Positions 15,310-21,840 of a stretch of DNA of 21,840 nt are shown in pieces. The translations under genes were made by a program, and so were the position numbers. Origin of the DNA: Acidimicrobiaceae bacterium (lineage in GTDB: Bacteria; Actinomycetota; Acidimicrobiia; Acidimicrobiales; Bog-793); NCBI GenBank assembly GCA_025463965.1, contig JAODBN010000012.1, positions 1 through 21,840 on the forward strand, in the 5' to 3' direction. Each line of letters opens with the position of its first letter. Positions within the stretch are counted from its first letter, which is position 1. The notes beneath the pieces are model-generated. The model was given only the letters and a program-made list of their open reading frames with translations. It was not told the DNA's origin and did not search any database.

Positions 15310-17377
15310 TACCGCGTGGGACGAGGGGCTCGACGACGCTCAGCTCGCGGCGGTCGAGCACACGGGTTCGCCGCTCGTCATCGTCGCCGGCGCGGGGACC
15401 GGCAAGACCCGCACGCTGACCGCTCGCGTCGCCCGACTCCTCGAGCGGGGCGTGCCCCCTGAGCGGATACTCCTTCTCACCTTCACACGGCGCGCCGCTG
15501 CAGACATGTTGGCCAGGGCAGGCGCGCTCGCCGGACGAGCGGACCTCGGTCGGCGGCTGCGCGGCGGCACCTTCCATGCGGTTGCCCACCAGCTCGTCAA
15601 CGCCTGGGCGCAGCCCCTCGGCCTTGGTGACGGCTTCTCCGTCCTCGACCCGGCGGACGCCACCGACGTCATGGACCTCCTTCGAGATGAGCACGGCCTG
15701 AGTGGAACCGAGACACGCTTGCCGAAACCCGCGACGCTTCTCGATGTGTACTCCCGCTGCGTCAATACCCGTCGGGTCGTGGCTGACGTCGTCGCCAACG
15801 ACTTCCCCTGGTGCGAACCTCACGTCGATGCGATCAGCACGCTGTGCCGTGCCTACGTGGCGCGCAAGCGTGAGCGCTCGCAGCTCGACTTCGACGATCT
15901 CCTTCTCTACTGGCGGGCGGCGCTCAGTGACGACGACGTCGCGGCCGAGCTCGCCGGGATGTTCGACCACGTCCTCGTCGACGAGTACCAAGACGTGAAC
16001 TCGCTCCAGGTCGACATCGTGCTGCGCCTCTGCCCGGACGGCCGCGGTCTCACAGTCGTGGGAGACGACGCTCAGGCGATCTATGGCTTCCGGGGCTCGG
16101 ACGCCGCCCACCTGCACGATCTCGCCGATTCCCTCCCCGGCGCGAGGGTCATCCACCTGGAGCGCAACTTTCGCTCGCTCCAACCGGTACTCGACGTCGC
16201 CAACCACGTCCGGCCGCCGTCCCCGTCGGCAACCGACGCCGACGAGCCGCCCGCCCACCGGCTGACTCTGCGGGCGAGCCGACAGGGCGGTGCCCGACCG
16301 AGCTTCTTGCGCTGTCACGACGCCGGATCGGAGGCCCGCGCTGTCGTGGAGCGGATCCTCGAGCACCACGAACAGGGTGTCAGGCTCTCGGAGCAGGCCG
16401 TGCTGGTGCGCGCCGCGCACCACAGCGACCTGATCGAGCTCGAGCTCACCGCCCGACGCGTCCCCTATCGCAAGTACGGGGGCCTGCGCTTCATCGAGAC
16501 AGCTCATCTGAAGGACTTTGTGGCAGCCGCCCGCTTGCTCGACAACGCCGCGGACGACATCGCCTGGTTCCGCCTCCTGCGACTCCACGAGGGGATCGGC
16601 CCGGCAAGGGCGCGCCAGCTCCTCGAGACGCTGCCACCTCGGCGAGCGACCGCACCCCAAGCGTGGGAAGAGACCGTCGCCGCCGCCCCGGCGCAGGCCC
16701 GAGTGGCGCTCACCGAGACGATGGGCGCCCTCGCTGCCGCCCGCGAGGCAGCAGGCGCCGGAGCGCGCAGCGAGCGCGTCGTCGAGTTGCTGCGGCCGCT
16801 GCTCGCGGCGCGCTACACCGACGCCGAAGCTCGTCTGAACGACCTCGAGCGGCTGGCGTCGGCGGCGGCGCTGAGCGACGACCTCGGGGCCTGGCTCGCC
16901 GAGGTCACCCTCGACCCCCCGGCGTCCACCTCCGACTTCGCCGGGCCGCCGCACGTCGACGAGGACTTCGTGGTGGTGTCCACCGTGCACTCGGCCAAGG
17001 GTCTCGAATGGCGGATCGTCCATCTTCCCCACCTTGTCGACGGTGCCTTCCCTTCCGACATGGCGCTGCGTTCCAGCGCTGGACTCGCCGAAGAGCAACG
17101 CCTCTTCTACGTCGCCCTCACCCGCGCCCGCGACGAGCTCCATCTCTATGCCCCGCTTCGGATGCCGCACCACCGCCGCGCCGCCGACGACCGCCACTCG
17201 CTCGCCCAGCACAGTCGCTGGCTAGATGACACGCTCCTCGCCCTCGTGTCGGTCCGCGAGCAGCCGCCAGCGAACAAGCGGATCACGCCGCCCCAGATCG
17301 ACCTGCAGACCGGTGAGATCCTCGCGAGGCGCGGCGCCGTCGCCGCTGCGCTCGAGCTGGACGCGCTCTGGCAGTAG
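15302..17377 (+). CDS. UvrD/PcrA-type superfamily 1 DNA helicase
   Basis: 691 residues, a 3'-5' DNA helicase/translocase of the UvrD/REP family, expected to act in DNA repair or removal of bound proteins. All helicase motifs are seen: Q-motif LDDAQLAAVEH (10-20), Walker A AGAGTGKT (29-36), TFTRRAA (60-66), Walker B VLVDEYQDVN (224-233), motif III VVGDDAQAIYGFRGSD (252-267), LERNFRS (286-292), motif V VHSAKGLEW (562-570) and motif VI EEQRLFYVALTRARDEL (597-613). No HRDC or nuclease domain is evident. I prefer ATG 15302 to an in-frame GTG at 15233 because a -10 hexamer and a LexA-like box lie right at 15302 and the Q-motif follows closely. The exact paralog (uvrD1, pcrA or another) cannot be settled from sequence alone. 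Confidence 0.92.
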   Translation: MFATAWDEGLDDAQLAAVEHTGSPLVIVAGAGTGKTRTLTARVARLLERGVPPERILLLTFTRRAAADMLARAGALAGRADLGRRLRGGTFHAVAHQLVNAWAQPLGLGDGFSVLDPADATDVMDLLRDEHGLSGTETRLPKPATLLDVYSRCVNTRRVVADVVANDFPWCEPHVDAISTLCRAYVARKRERSQLDFDDLLLYWRAALSDDDVAAELAGMFDHVLVDEYQDVNSLQVDIVLRLCPDGRGLTVVGDDAQAIYGFRGSDAAHLHDLADSLPGARVIHLERNFRSLQPVLDVANHVRPPSPSATDADEPPAHRLTLRASRQGGARPSFLRCHDAGSEARAVVERILEHHEQGVRLSEQAVLVRAAHHSDLIELELTARRVPYRKYGGLRFIETAHLKDFVAAARLLDNAADDIAWFRLLRLHEGIGPARARQLLETLPPRRATAPQAWEETVAAAPAQARVALTETMGALAAAREAAGAGARSERVVELLRPLLAARYTDAEARLNDLERLASAAALSDDLGAWLAEVTLDPPASTSDFAGPPHVDEDFVVVSTVHSAKGLEWRIVHLPHLVDGAFPSDMALRSSAGLAEEQRLFYVALTRARDELHLYAPLRMPHHRRAADDRHSLAQHSRWLDDTLLALVSVREQPPANKRITPPQIDLQTGEILARRGAVAAALELDALWQ

Positions 17378-17448
17378 GGCTCGCCCACTAGAGCCGGCCG
17401 CCGAGTCGCGCGAGGCTTGCGAAGGTCCGGGACACGCACCGGGCCGTG

Positions 17449-17454
17449 AAGGAG
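17449..17454 (+). promoter_or_regulatory. Shine-Dalgarno site of the DUF1275 gene
   Basis: AAGGAG, 4 nt before the ATG at 17459. It fixes the start. A short inverted repeat right after the helicase stop (GGCTC 17378-17382 / GAGCC 17391-17395) could be a weak terminator. Confidence 0.65.
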
Positions 17455-17458
17455 CGCC

Positions 17459-18193
17459 ATGAGCAGCCTCACGGATGCCGCACGGACACTGGTACCGGCA
17501 AGAGGCGATCCCTCAGGGCCGCTGCCGCCACTGCTGGTCGGGATGACCGTGGTCACCGGACTGGTCGACGCGTTCAGCTACCTGACCCTCGGCCACGTCT
17601 TTGTCGCCAACATGACCGGCAATGTGGTCTTCCTGGCGTTCGCCATCGCCGGCGCGCCGGGCTTTTCCATCGCTTCGTCGCTCGTGGCGTTCGCGGGCTT
17701 CGCTGCCGGCTCGGCCCTGGGCGGTCGCTTCGCTGTCGTGTTCGGCCGCCATCGGGGCCGACTCCTTGGCGTGACGGCAACCGTGCAGCTGTTGGTCCTC
17801 GCCGCGGCGGTCGGCGTGAGCGCCTCCACGGCAGGCCACATCATCGTCAACGGAGATCGCTACGCGCTGATCGCGCTCCTCGGCGCGGCAATGGGACTGC
17901 AAAATGCTGCCGCTCGCAAACTGGCGGTCCCCGACCTCACCACGACGGTCCTCACCTTGACGACGACCGGCATCTTCGCCGACATGCGGGCGCTCGGTGG
18001 TCCGGGCTCGAAGGTGGGTCGACGCCTGGTGAGCATCCTCGCGATGTTCGCTGGCGCGTGCGTAGGCGCCGTGATTCTCGTGCACGCTTCCAAGACCGTC
18101 GTCCTCGTGATCGCTGCGGCCTTGTTGCTCGTGATCGCCGCGTTCACGACCTTGGCGTCGCGCGGAACGCCCAAGTGGACAGAAGCTAAATGA
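17459..18193 (+). CDS. DUF1275 (YoaK family) membrane protein
   Basis: 244 residues with six or so hydrophobic helices: about 25-44, 50-68, 72-90, 103-121, 130-150 and the C-terminal pair about 190-230. Family markers are the start of the domain LLVGMTVVTGLVDAFSYLTLGHVFVANMTGNVVFL (about 25-60) and the later MGLQNAAARKLAVPDLTTTVLTLTTTGIFADM. The G-x-V-D-A-x-S-Y and MTGN motifs are typical of DUF1275. Function in this family is unknown; transport is a guess from the topology. A ribosome site AAGGAG is present. It is 81 nt after the helicase gene and may be read with it. The next gene is oppositely oriented. Confidence 0.9.
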   Translation: MSSLTDAARTLVPARGDPSGPLPPLLVGMTVVTGLVDAFSYLTLGHVFVANMTGNVVFLAFAIAGAPGFSIASSLVAFAGFAAGSALGGRFAVVFGRHRGRLLGVTATVQLLVLAAAVGVSASTAGHIIVNGDRYALIALLGAAMGLQNAAARKLAVPDLTTTVLTLTTTGIFADMRALGGPGSKVGRRLVSILAMFAGACVGAVILVHASKTVVLVIAAALLLVIAAFTTLASRGTPKWTEAK

Positions 18194-18484
18194 CTTGCGC
18201 GCGATCAGACCCTGACGTGCCGGGCGCGCCCGACGCGTCGCTGAGAGCGCTTCGGATCGCCGACGGTCCTGTCTGTCGACCTCTTTGCCCGACGACGGAC
18301 CCACGTCTCGCTCTCTGTACCGATGGTGGCCTCGAAGACGCTTTGTGACCGCGGCGGTGCCACTTCTCGCAGACCGCGCTTCGTGGGGCGCGCAGCGACT
18401 CACGGATCCGGTCTGTGGGGATGGCGGGCGAGCACCTGGCGCGACGATGACACCGACGTGACGGGTCGAGGCGCTTCCATCGCA
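18194..18484. other. Gap between convergent DUF1275 and SnoaL-like genes
   Basis: 291 nt. I translated both strands and found nothing resembling a known protein. It contains a perfect 12-bp palindrome CGGGCGCGCCCG at 18221-18232, which may form a hairpin after the DUF1275 gene. No U tract follows. Confidence 0.4.
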
Positions 18485-18889
18485 CTATGCGAAGAAGCGC
18501 TCGGCTTGTTGCTCGTCCTTGAAGAAGACGTCCACGGCGGAGATCTGGTCGTCGACGGTGAAGCCGAGCAGGATCAGGACTTCGGCGTCCAACCTCCTGC
18601 CGTGTCGCTGCATGCCGATGACGAGCAGCGCCGCGACATGCTGGCCGCCGAGCATCCAGTCCTCCCACTTCAACAAGTCCAGGGTGCCGTCGATCTCACT
18701 GAACAACTTGGCGAGATGGCCGGTCGCCTGGGCCGGACCGCAGAAGTCCCCCGCCAGCGGATAACGGCCCTGGAGCCGGTACTCGACAACAGGCGAGAGA
18801 AGTGCCGTCGCCCGCTCCGCCTGTTGATCGACAAGACGCCCGAGGAACTCCTGGGCCTTGGCAACACGGGGGTTCGTCGCGTCGGTCAT
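18485..18889 (-). CDS. SnoaL/NTF2-like fold protein
   Basis: 134 residues, the size of single-domain SnoaL-like (NTF2-like) proteins. Features of the fold are the N-terminal helix AKAQEFLGRLVDQQAERATALLSPVVEYRLQG, the loop PLAGDFCGPAQATGHLAKLFSE (the common F.G...I...F pattern) and the closing strands VLILLGFTVDDQISAVDVFFKD. Such proteins are either small enzymes (isomerases, cyclases) or ligand binders; I cannot say which. I chose the ATG at 18889 over one 11 codons upstream because GGAGGAG lies just before it at ideal spacing. It is on the same strand as the unrecognised gene upstream, 100 nt apart. Confidence 0.72.
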   Translation of the reverse strand: MTDATNPRVAKAQEFLGRLVDQQAERATALLSPVVEYRLQGRYPLAGDFCGPAQATGHLAKLFSEIDGTLDLLKWEDWMLGGQHVAALLVIGMQRHGRRLDAEVLILLGFTVDDQISAVDVFFKDEQQAERFFA

Positions 18890-18989
18890 CGTGGCTCCTC
18901 CTGCATGCGCTCGGTGGGGCACTGACGGGTTCGGCTGGCGATTGCCGAGTTGTGCGGGCTGTGGAACATGAGATGGCGCCGGCTCGAGC

Positions 18990-19418
18990 TCAGCTCGCGG
19001 TTCGCAGCTCGGTCAGCCGGGATTCGAGACCCGAAGCGACCTCTTCGAAGAGCGACTGCTCGGGCCCATCCGACGCCTTCGCCGCCCTTCTCAGGTCATT
19101 GGCGACCGCACCCACATGCTCGGCGAGCAGGTCGAGCATCTTCGCCGGATCGCCACCGGTCTCCGCGGCCAGGTTCTCCGGCCGGCGACCGCTCGGGGTG
19201 GTGAAGCCCTCAGAGCGACCACCCGAGCGTTGCTCGGCCTCATCGACGGCGTGTGTCTGCTCGACCAGATACGAGCGGAGCGTTTCGATGCGATCCCGCA
19301 GCGGCCCCGGCGGCTCCTCCCAGAGCACCTGCTTGGCCTCTTGCACTAGCTCGATGAGCTCGTTCAGCGCCTCGGCAAACGACCTACGGGGCCCGTGGTC
19401 AGCATCTGCACCGGTCAT
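18990..19418 (-). CDS. Hypothetical helical protein
   Basis: 142 residues; I do not recognise the family. It starts MTGADADHGPRRSFAEALNE with an AGGAGG ribosome site 5 nt upstream; a start 19 codons earlier has none. It is predicted soluble and largely alpha-helical: helix LNELIELVQEAKQVLWEE (about 18-35), helix RDRIETLRSYLVEQTHAVDEAEQ (about 40-62), a Ser/Gly/Pro/Arg-rich break, then helix PAKMLDLLAEHVGAVANDLRRAAKA (about 90-114) and a final amphipathic helix to the end. There is no signal peptide, membrane segment or Cys. Charged heptad-like spacing suggests a helical bundle or an oligomerising protein. Codon usage (strong third-position G/C) fits a real gene. Confidence 0.65.
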   Translation of the reverse strand: MTGADADHGPRRSFAEALNELIELVQEAKQVLWEEPPGPLRDRIETLRSYLVEQTHAVDEAEQRSGGRSEGFTTPSGRRPENLAAETGGDPAKMLDLLAEHVGAVANDLRRAAKASDGPEQSLFEEVASGLESRLTELRTAS

Positions 19419-19732
19419 TGCGGCCTCCTGAGGTGCTGAGCGGCGATCCGCCGGCGGCCGAGACGCCGCGTTCACGACGGTCCGACAGCCCCGGTCTGAG
19501 CCTTGCCATGGCCAGTTCTAGCCCTTTCCGCGCCGGGGCGCTCCCGCGAGCCTGTTCGGCGCGAGCGCCGACAGTCGCCGAGCTGTCGGCCGCGCGCTTC
19601 AAGCGCCGGGCGAGCCTGCCAATCGGGAGCTCGGTCGGGGTGGCCACCTTGGCATAGGTGCTTACACTCACCTTTTGAGATTGCATGAGCCCGTGTCCGA
19701 GCGCTCGACGGCGCAAGCAGAGGAGCCAACCG
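19419..19732. other. Divergent intergenic region
   Basis: 314 nt between the leftward hypothetical gene and the rightward DUF2630 gene. No gene is supported. A possible -10 for DUF2630 is TACACT at 19663-19668, inside the lone less GC-rich stretch (about 19647-19686), giving a roughly 55-60 nt leader. No good -35 is seen. Confidence 0.4.
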
Positions 19733-19975
19733 ATGGACGACCGTGACGTCGTGGCCAGGATCTCGCACCTGGCCGACGAGGAGCACCGCCTGGAGAGGGC
19801 GCATGTGGGAGTGGCGCTCAGCCCCGAAGAACAGGACCAGCTGCGCTCACTGCAGGTGCAGCTCGACCAGTGCTGGGACCTCCTCGCCCAGCGGCGCGCC
19901 CGGCGCGATTCCGGCCAGGATCCCGACGCTGCCCAGGTGCGTCCCGAGGCCGTGGTCGAGCACTTCCAGCAATAG
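19733..19975 (+). CDS. DUF2630 family protein
   Basis: 80 residues, matching the small actinobacterial DUF2630 family. It starts MDDRDVVARISHLADEEHRL, has LSPEEQDQLRSLQVQLDQCWDLLAQRRARRD in the middle and RPEAVVEHFQQ at the end. It is fully helical, highly charged and cytosolic, with one Cys (in LDQCWDLL). The function of the family is unknown. The start is ATG 19733, supported by AGGAG at 19721-19725 with 7-nt spacing; an upstream ATG at 19685 would add 16 residues not seen in the family. Confidence 0.9.
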   Translation: MDDRDVVARISHLADEEHRLERAHVGVALSPEEQDQLRSLQVQLDQCWDLLAQRRARRDSGQDPDAAQVRPEAVVEHFQQ

Positions 19976-20082
19976 GCGCTGGCGTCGGAAGGGGCTCGGC
20001 GTCGGCGGCGCCTTCGACGCAACGCGTTCGCGCAGAATTGGCACGGGTGAGCCTCTCAAGAATCTCACAGACACAGGCCCGC

Positions 20083-20088
20083 TACGCT
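20083..20088 (+). promoter_or_regulatory. Putative -10 hexamer of the secreted protein gene (leaderless)
   Basis: TACGCT ends exactly 6 nt before the ATG at 20095, with no ribosome site. This is the same arrangement as at crgA and trpG. Confidence 0.45.
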
Positions 20089-20094
20089 GGGTAG

Positions 20095-20826
20095 ATGGTT
20101 CGCCGCATTCATCTGTCGCTTCTCGCCGGCGTCGCCGCCGTCTCCGCTCTCGCAGTCGTGCCTGCCTCTGCTGGCGCCACCACAGTCGCTAAGACCCCCA
20201 GCGGCTCCTCGCTCGCCAGCGCGGCGAAGAAGGCGATCCTCGCTGAGCACGGCGTCCATCTCCAGGTCGTCGAGTCCCAGAAGGCGTCGAAGAACAGCGA
20301 GAAGGTCGTGGCGGACATGGGGGTGAAGACCGGCAGTCAGGTCCTCACCTACGGGAGTGCTACCGCCTCGGTCCGCCTCACGCCGTCATTCGCCTACTTC
20401 AAGGGGAACAGCTCTGGCCTCACCACCCTTTTCGGACTCCCGTCCACCGTGGTGAAGAAGATCAACGGTCGCTGGGTCTCGCTCGCCAAGGGCTCGACCC
20501 AGTACAAGGGTTTCCAGCAGGAGGGCACGCTGACCGGGCTGCCGACCACCGTGCTGCCCACGGGGCAGTCGACCAAGGTGACCACCTCGACCTCGGGCGG
20601 CCACAAGGTCTACGTGCTGACGTGGACGGTCACGCCGACGGGCACCACGACCAAGGTGCGTGACAGCCTGCTCCTCCCGACCTCCGGCAACCCGCTGCCG
20701 ATCAGCGAGACCGGCACCGCGCTCGACGGGAGCGGCTCGGAGCTCGTGCAGTTCAGCAAGTGGGGCGAGAAGATCAACGTCGTCGCTCCCTCCAGCTCGG
20801 TTGCCTACTCCAAGGTCTCCGCCTGA
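20095..20826 (+). CDS. Secreted protein of unknown function, possibly LolA/LppX-like fold
   Basis: 243 residues. A Sec signal peptide is clear: basic MVRRIH, hydrophobic LSLLAGVAAVSALAVV, cleavage probably after PASA (about residue 26). There is no lipobox cysteine, so it is exported free rather than as a lipoprotein. The mature part is rich in Ser, Thr, Gly and Val with short strands: VVADMGVKTGSQVLTYGSATASVRLTPSFAYFKGNSSGL, then KINGRWVSLAKG, then a C-terminal set of strands (HKVYVLTWTVTPTG, LLLPTSGNPLPISETG, VQFSKWGEKINVVAP). The order (ligand-binding strands, Y-x-K-G-N, then N-G-R-W-V) recalls LppX/LprG-like proteins that carry lipids in mycobacteria, but this is a pattern impression, not a firm call. 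It stands alone between DUF2630 and the convergent padR. Confidence 0.75.
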   Translation: MVRRIHLSLLAGVAAVSALAVVPASAGATTVAKTPSGSSLASAAKKAILAEHGVHLQVVESQKASKNSEKVVADMGVKTGSQVLTYGSATASVRLTPSFAYFKGNSSGLTTLFGLPSTVVKKINGRWVSLAKGSTQYKGFQQEGTLTGLPTTVLPTGQSTKVTTSTSGGHKVYVLTWTVTPTGTTTKVRDSLLLPTSGNPLPISETGTALDGSGSELVQFSKWGEKINVVAPSSSVAYSKVSA

Positions 20827-20882
20827 GCGCTTGCGCCGCGCGGCGAGAGCGCCGTCGGGAGTGAGAACCAGCGGCGGGCCCC

Positions 20883-20922
20883 GCCGAGGCAACCGACAGT
20901 CGCATGGAGTCGGTTGCTCGGC
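20883..20922. terminator. Hairpin terminator between convergent genes
   Basis: GCCGA(g)GCAACCGAC (20883-20897) pairs with GTCGGTTGCTCGGC (20909-20922): 14 base pairs with one bulged G and an 11-nt loop. It lies between the stop of the secreted-protein gene and the stop of padR, so it can serve both. No U tract, as is common for actinobacterial hairpin terminators. Confidence 0.7.
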
Positions 20923-20953
20923 AGGTCGTACCGCCGCCGTTCGCCTGTGACGC

Positions 20954-21556
20954 TCACTCCTCTTCGGCGAGGAGCGTGTAGATGCGGCGACGCGCGTCCG
21001 CGATGATGCGCTCCGCCTCTTGCTGCTGGGCCGGCGTGCCGGTCCGCCAGACCTGCGCGAGGGCGCCGAAGAACTGCATGACGGCCTCCTTCAGGTGAGC
21101 GGGACCCGGATCGGCCCCGGCCGTCACCTCTTCCCAGGGTGCGGGCCGGCCCTGGCGCTCGGCGACCGCTTGGCGCCCGGTCTCGGTGAGGCTGAAGCTG
21201 CGCTTGCCCCGGTCCTCCTCGTACTCGACGAGGCCCTCGTCCTCCAGCAGCTGGAGGGTGGGGTAGACCGAGCCAGGGCTTGGTCGCCACAGGCCGTTGG
21301 TCCTCGCCTCTAGCTCCTGGATGATCTCGTAGCCGTGCATCGGGCGCTCGGCCAGCAACATGAGCACCGCCGCGCGGACATCACCGCGACGGGCCCGGCC
21401 GCGACCGCCAAAGGGACCGCCTCCGCCGGCACCGCCGCCGAAGAAGGCCTCGAAAGGGCCGAACCCGCGGAACCCTTCGGGGCCAAAGCCGTGACCGCCG
21501 CCCCGGTGGGAGCGGCCTCGAGGGCCCTCCCCTCTCCGTTGATACCACTCGTGCAT
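20954..21556 (-). CDS. PadR-family transcriptional regulator
   Basis: 200 residues. The winged-helix PadR domain is at about 57-137: RGDVRAAVLMLLAERPMHGYEIIQEL, then GLWRPSPGSVYPTLQLLEDEGLVEYEED (recognition helix and wing region), then KRSFSLTETGRQAVAE. A helical C-terminal part (about 152-200) should form the dimer. Ahead of the domain is an unusual 57-residue segment rich in Gly, Arg, Phe and His (GFGPEGFRGFGPFEAFFGGG), probably disordered. The start ATG 21556 is set by AGGAGG at good spacing; an upstream ATG 19 codons earlier is less likely. It is 119 nt downstream of a same-strand Lhr-like gene. No target gene is obvious; PadR proteins often regulate their own gene, and four tandem repeats lie just upstream. 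Confidence 0.9.
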   Translation of the reverse strand: MHEWYQRRGEGPRGRSHRGGGHGFGPEGFRGFGPFEAFFGGGAGGGGPFGGRGRARRGDVRAAVLMLLAERPMHGYEIIQELEARTNGLWRPSPGSVYPTLQLLEDEGLVEYEEDRGKRSFSLTETGRQAVAERQGRPAPWEEVTAGADPGPAHLKEAVMQFFGALAQVWRTGTPAQQQEAERIIADARRRIYTLLAEEE

Positions 21557-21604
21557 CGCGTCCTCCTGGACACTCGGGCGCTGTCCGGCTCCCGCCGGGC
21601 CCGG

Positions 21605-21619
21605 GCGGCGCAACGCCGC
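21605..21619 (-). terminator. Small hairpin between lhr-like gene and padR
   Basis: GCGGCG (21605-21610) CAA CGCCGC (21614-21619): a 6-bp perfect stem with a 3-nt loop, at the edge of the tandem repeats. It may be a weak terminator for the upstream gene or part of the operator region. Confidence 0.3.
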
Positions 21620-21650
21620 TCAACGCCTCTCAACGCCTCTCAACGCCTCT
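21611..21650 (-). repeat. Four tandem 10-bp repeats upstream of padR
   Basis: Four consecutive 10-bp units: CAACGCCGCT, then CAACGCCTCT three times (+ strand). The period is close to one turn of the DNA helix, so each unit shows the same face to a bound protein. They lie 55-94 nt before the padR ATG, in the only gap between it and the gene upstream. An adjacent dyad TGT-CATCA-ACA sits at 21652-21662. An operator for PadR or another regulator is inferred. Confidence 0.85.
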
Positions 21651-21675
21651 CTGTCATCAACATCGGCCCGAGTTA

Positions 21676-21840
21676 TCAGGAAGCCGCCGGGGAGATCACG
21701 AGCTGACGCGGATCGAGCGCGTCGGGGTCGACGGGCACCCCGTCGCGCAGCACGAGGGTCCGGCCCCGCACGGCGGGCACGCGCGGCCCGGGGAGGATGC
21801 CGCCGGTGAGGTTGAGTGGGTCGGCAGCCGAGAGGCTGAC
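21676..21840 (-). CDS. lhr: C-terminal end of an Lhr-type ATP-dependent helicase (5' part outside window)
   Basis: The last 54 codons and the TGA stop. The segment SAADPLNLTGGILPGPRVPAVRGRTLVLRDGVPV resembles the conserved C-terminus of Lhr-family large helicases (S.ADPLNL.G...PG.RVPA...N.VL.RDG). Lhr enzymes are 3'-5' DNA/RNA-DNA helicases in repair. The ATPase core lies beyond the window, so the call depends on this short piece. The stop is 119 nt before the padR start on the same strand. Confidence 0.7.
   Translation of the reverse strand, partial: VSLSAADPLNLTGGILPGPRVPAVRGRTLVLRDGVPVDPDALDPRQLVISPAAS

Noticed and set aside
14876..17212. Upstream extension of the fhaA frame to 996 codons
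   Set aside because: The extension runs through the tRNA-Leu and antisense to the helicase. The conserved FhaA start is MGLEKFEQ at 14875.
18194..18484. Possible decayed gene between DUF1275 and the SnoaL-like gene
   Set aside because: Both strands were read; the frames give Arg/Ser-rich translations with no similarity I recognise and no ribosome site.
19656..19673. AGGTG-N8-CACCT inverted repeat before DUF2630 as an operator
   Set aside because: Only 5 bp per arm and no known motif; too weak to call in a 314-nt region.

Overview
This is a GC-rich actinobacterial chromosome window. The strongest evidence is gene order. The block crgA - trpG/pabA - pknB - pbpA - pstP - fhaB - fhaA - tRNA-Leu has the same order and orientations as the dnaA-proximal cell-division/signalling cluster of Mycobacterium and Streptomyces-type actinobacteria. 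The class is uncertain. A deep-branching lineage such as Acidimicrobiia is my guess, because rodA and pknA, usual members of that cluster, are absent here.

Layout. (1) 1-7065, + strand: the end of purA, then purD, purB, purC, purS, purQ and purL. Start and stop codons overlap or lie within 2 nt of each other, so this is one tightly coupled de novo purine operon using the three-part PurS/PurQ/small-PurL FGAM synthase. (2) 7066-7293: an intergenic gap with a perfect DnaA box inside a short palindrome. (3) 7294-14875: crgA (-), trpG/pabA (+), then a leftward block fhaA-fhaB-pstP-pbpA-pknB. This block is a Ser/Thr kinase with four PASTA domains, its PP2C phosphatase, a class B penicillin-binding protein and two FHA phosphothreonine readers, which together link phospho-signalling to peptidoglycan synthesis and division. 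(4) 14941-15024: tRNA-Leu(CAG), divergent from fhaA. (5) 15302-17377: a UvrD/PcrA-type helicase whose start codon lies in a LexA-like SOS box. (6) 17459-19975: small accessory genes (a DUF1275 membrane protein, a SnoaL-like protein, an unrecognised helical protein, a DUF2630 protein). (7) 20095-21840: a secreted protein of unknown function, a strong hairpin between convergent genes, a PadR-type regulator preceded by four 10-bp tandem repeats, and the last 54 codons of what looks like an Lhr-type helicase.

Several genes have a TANNNT -10-like hexamer 6-10 nt before the start codon and no Shine-Dalgarno sequence (crgA, trpG, pknB, fhaA, the helicase, the secreted protein). This suggests frequent leaderless transcription. 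Other genes (purC, the DUF1275, SnoaL and DUF2630 genes, padR) have clear AGGAG-type ribosome binding sites. I see no mobile element, CRISPR array or rRNA. The window is mostly core genome, and the less expected parts are regulatory sites and gene absences.
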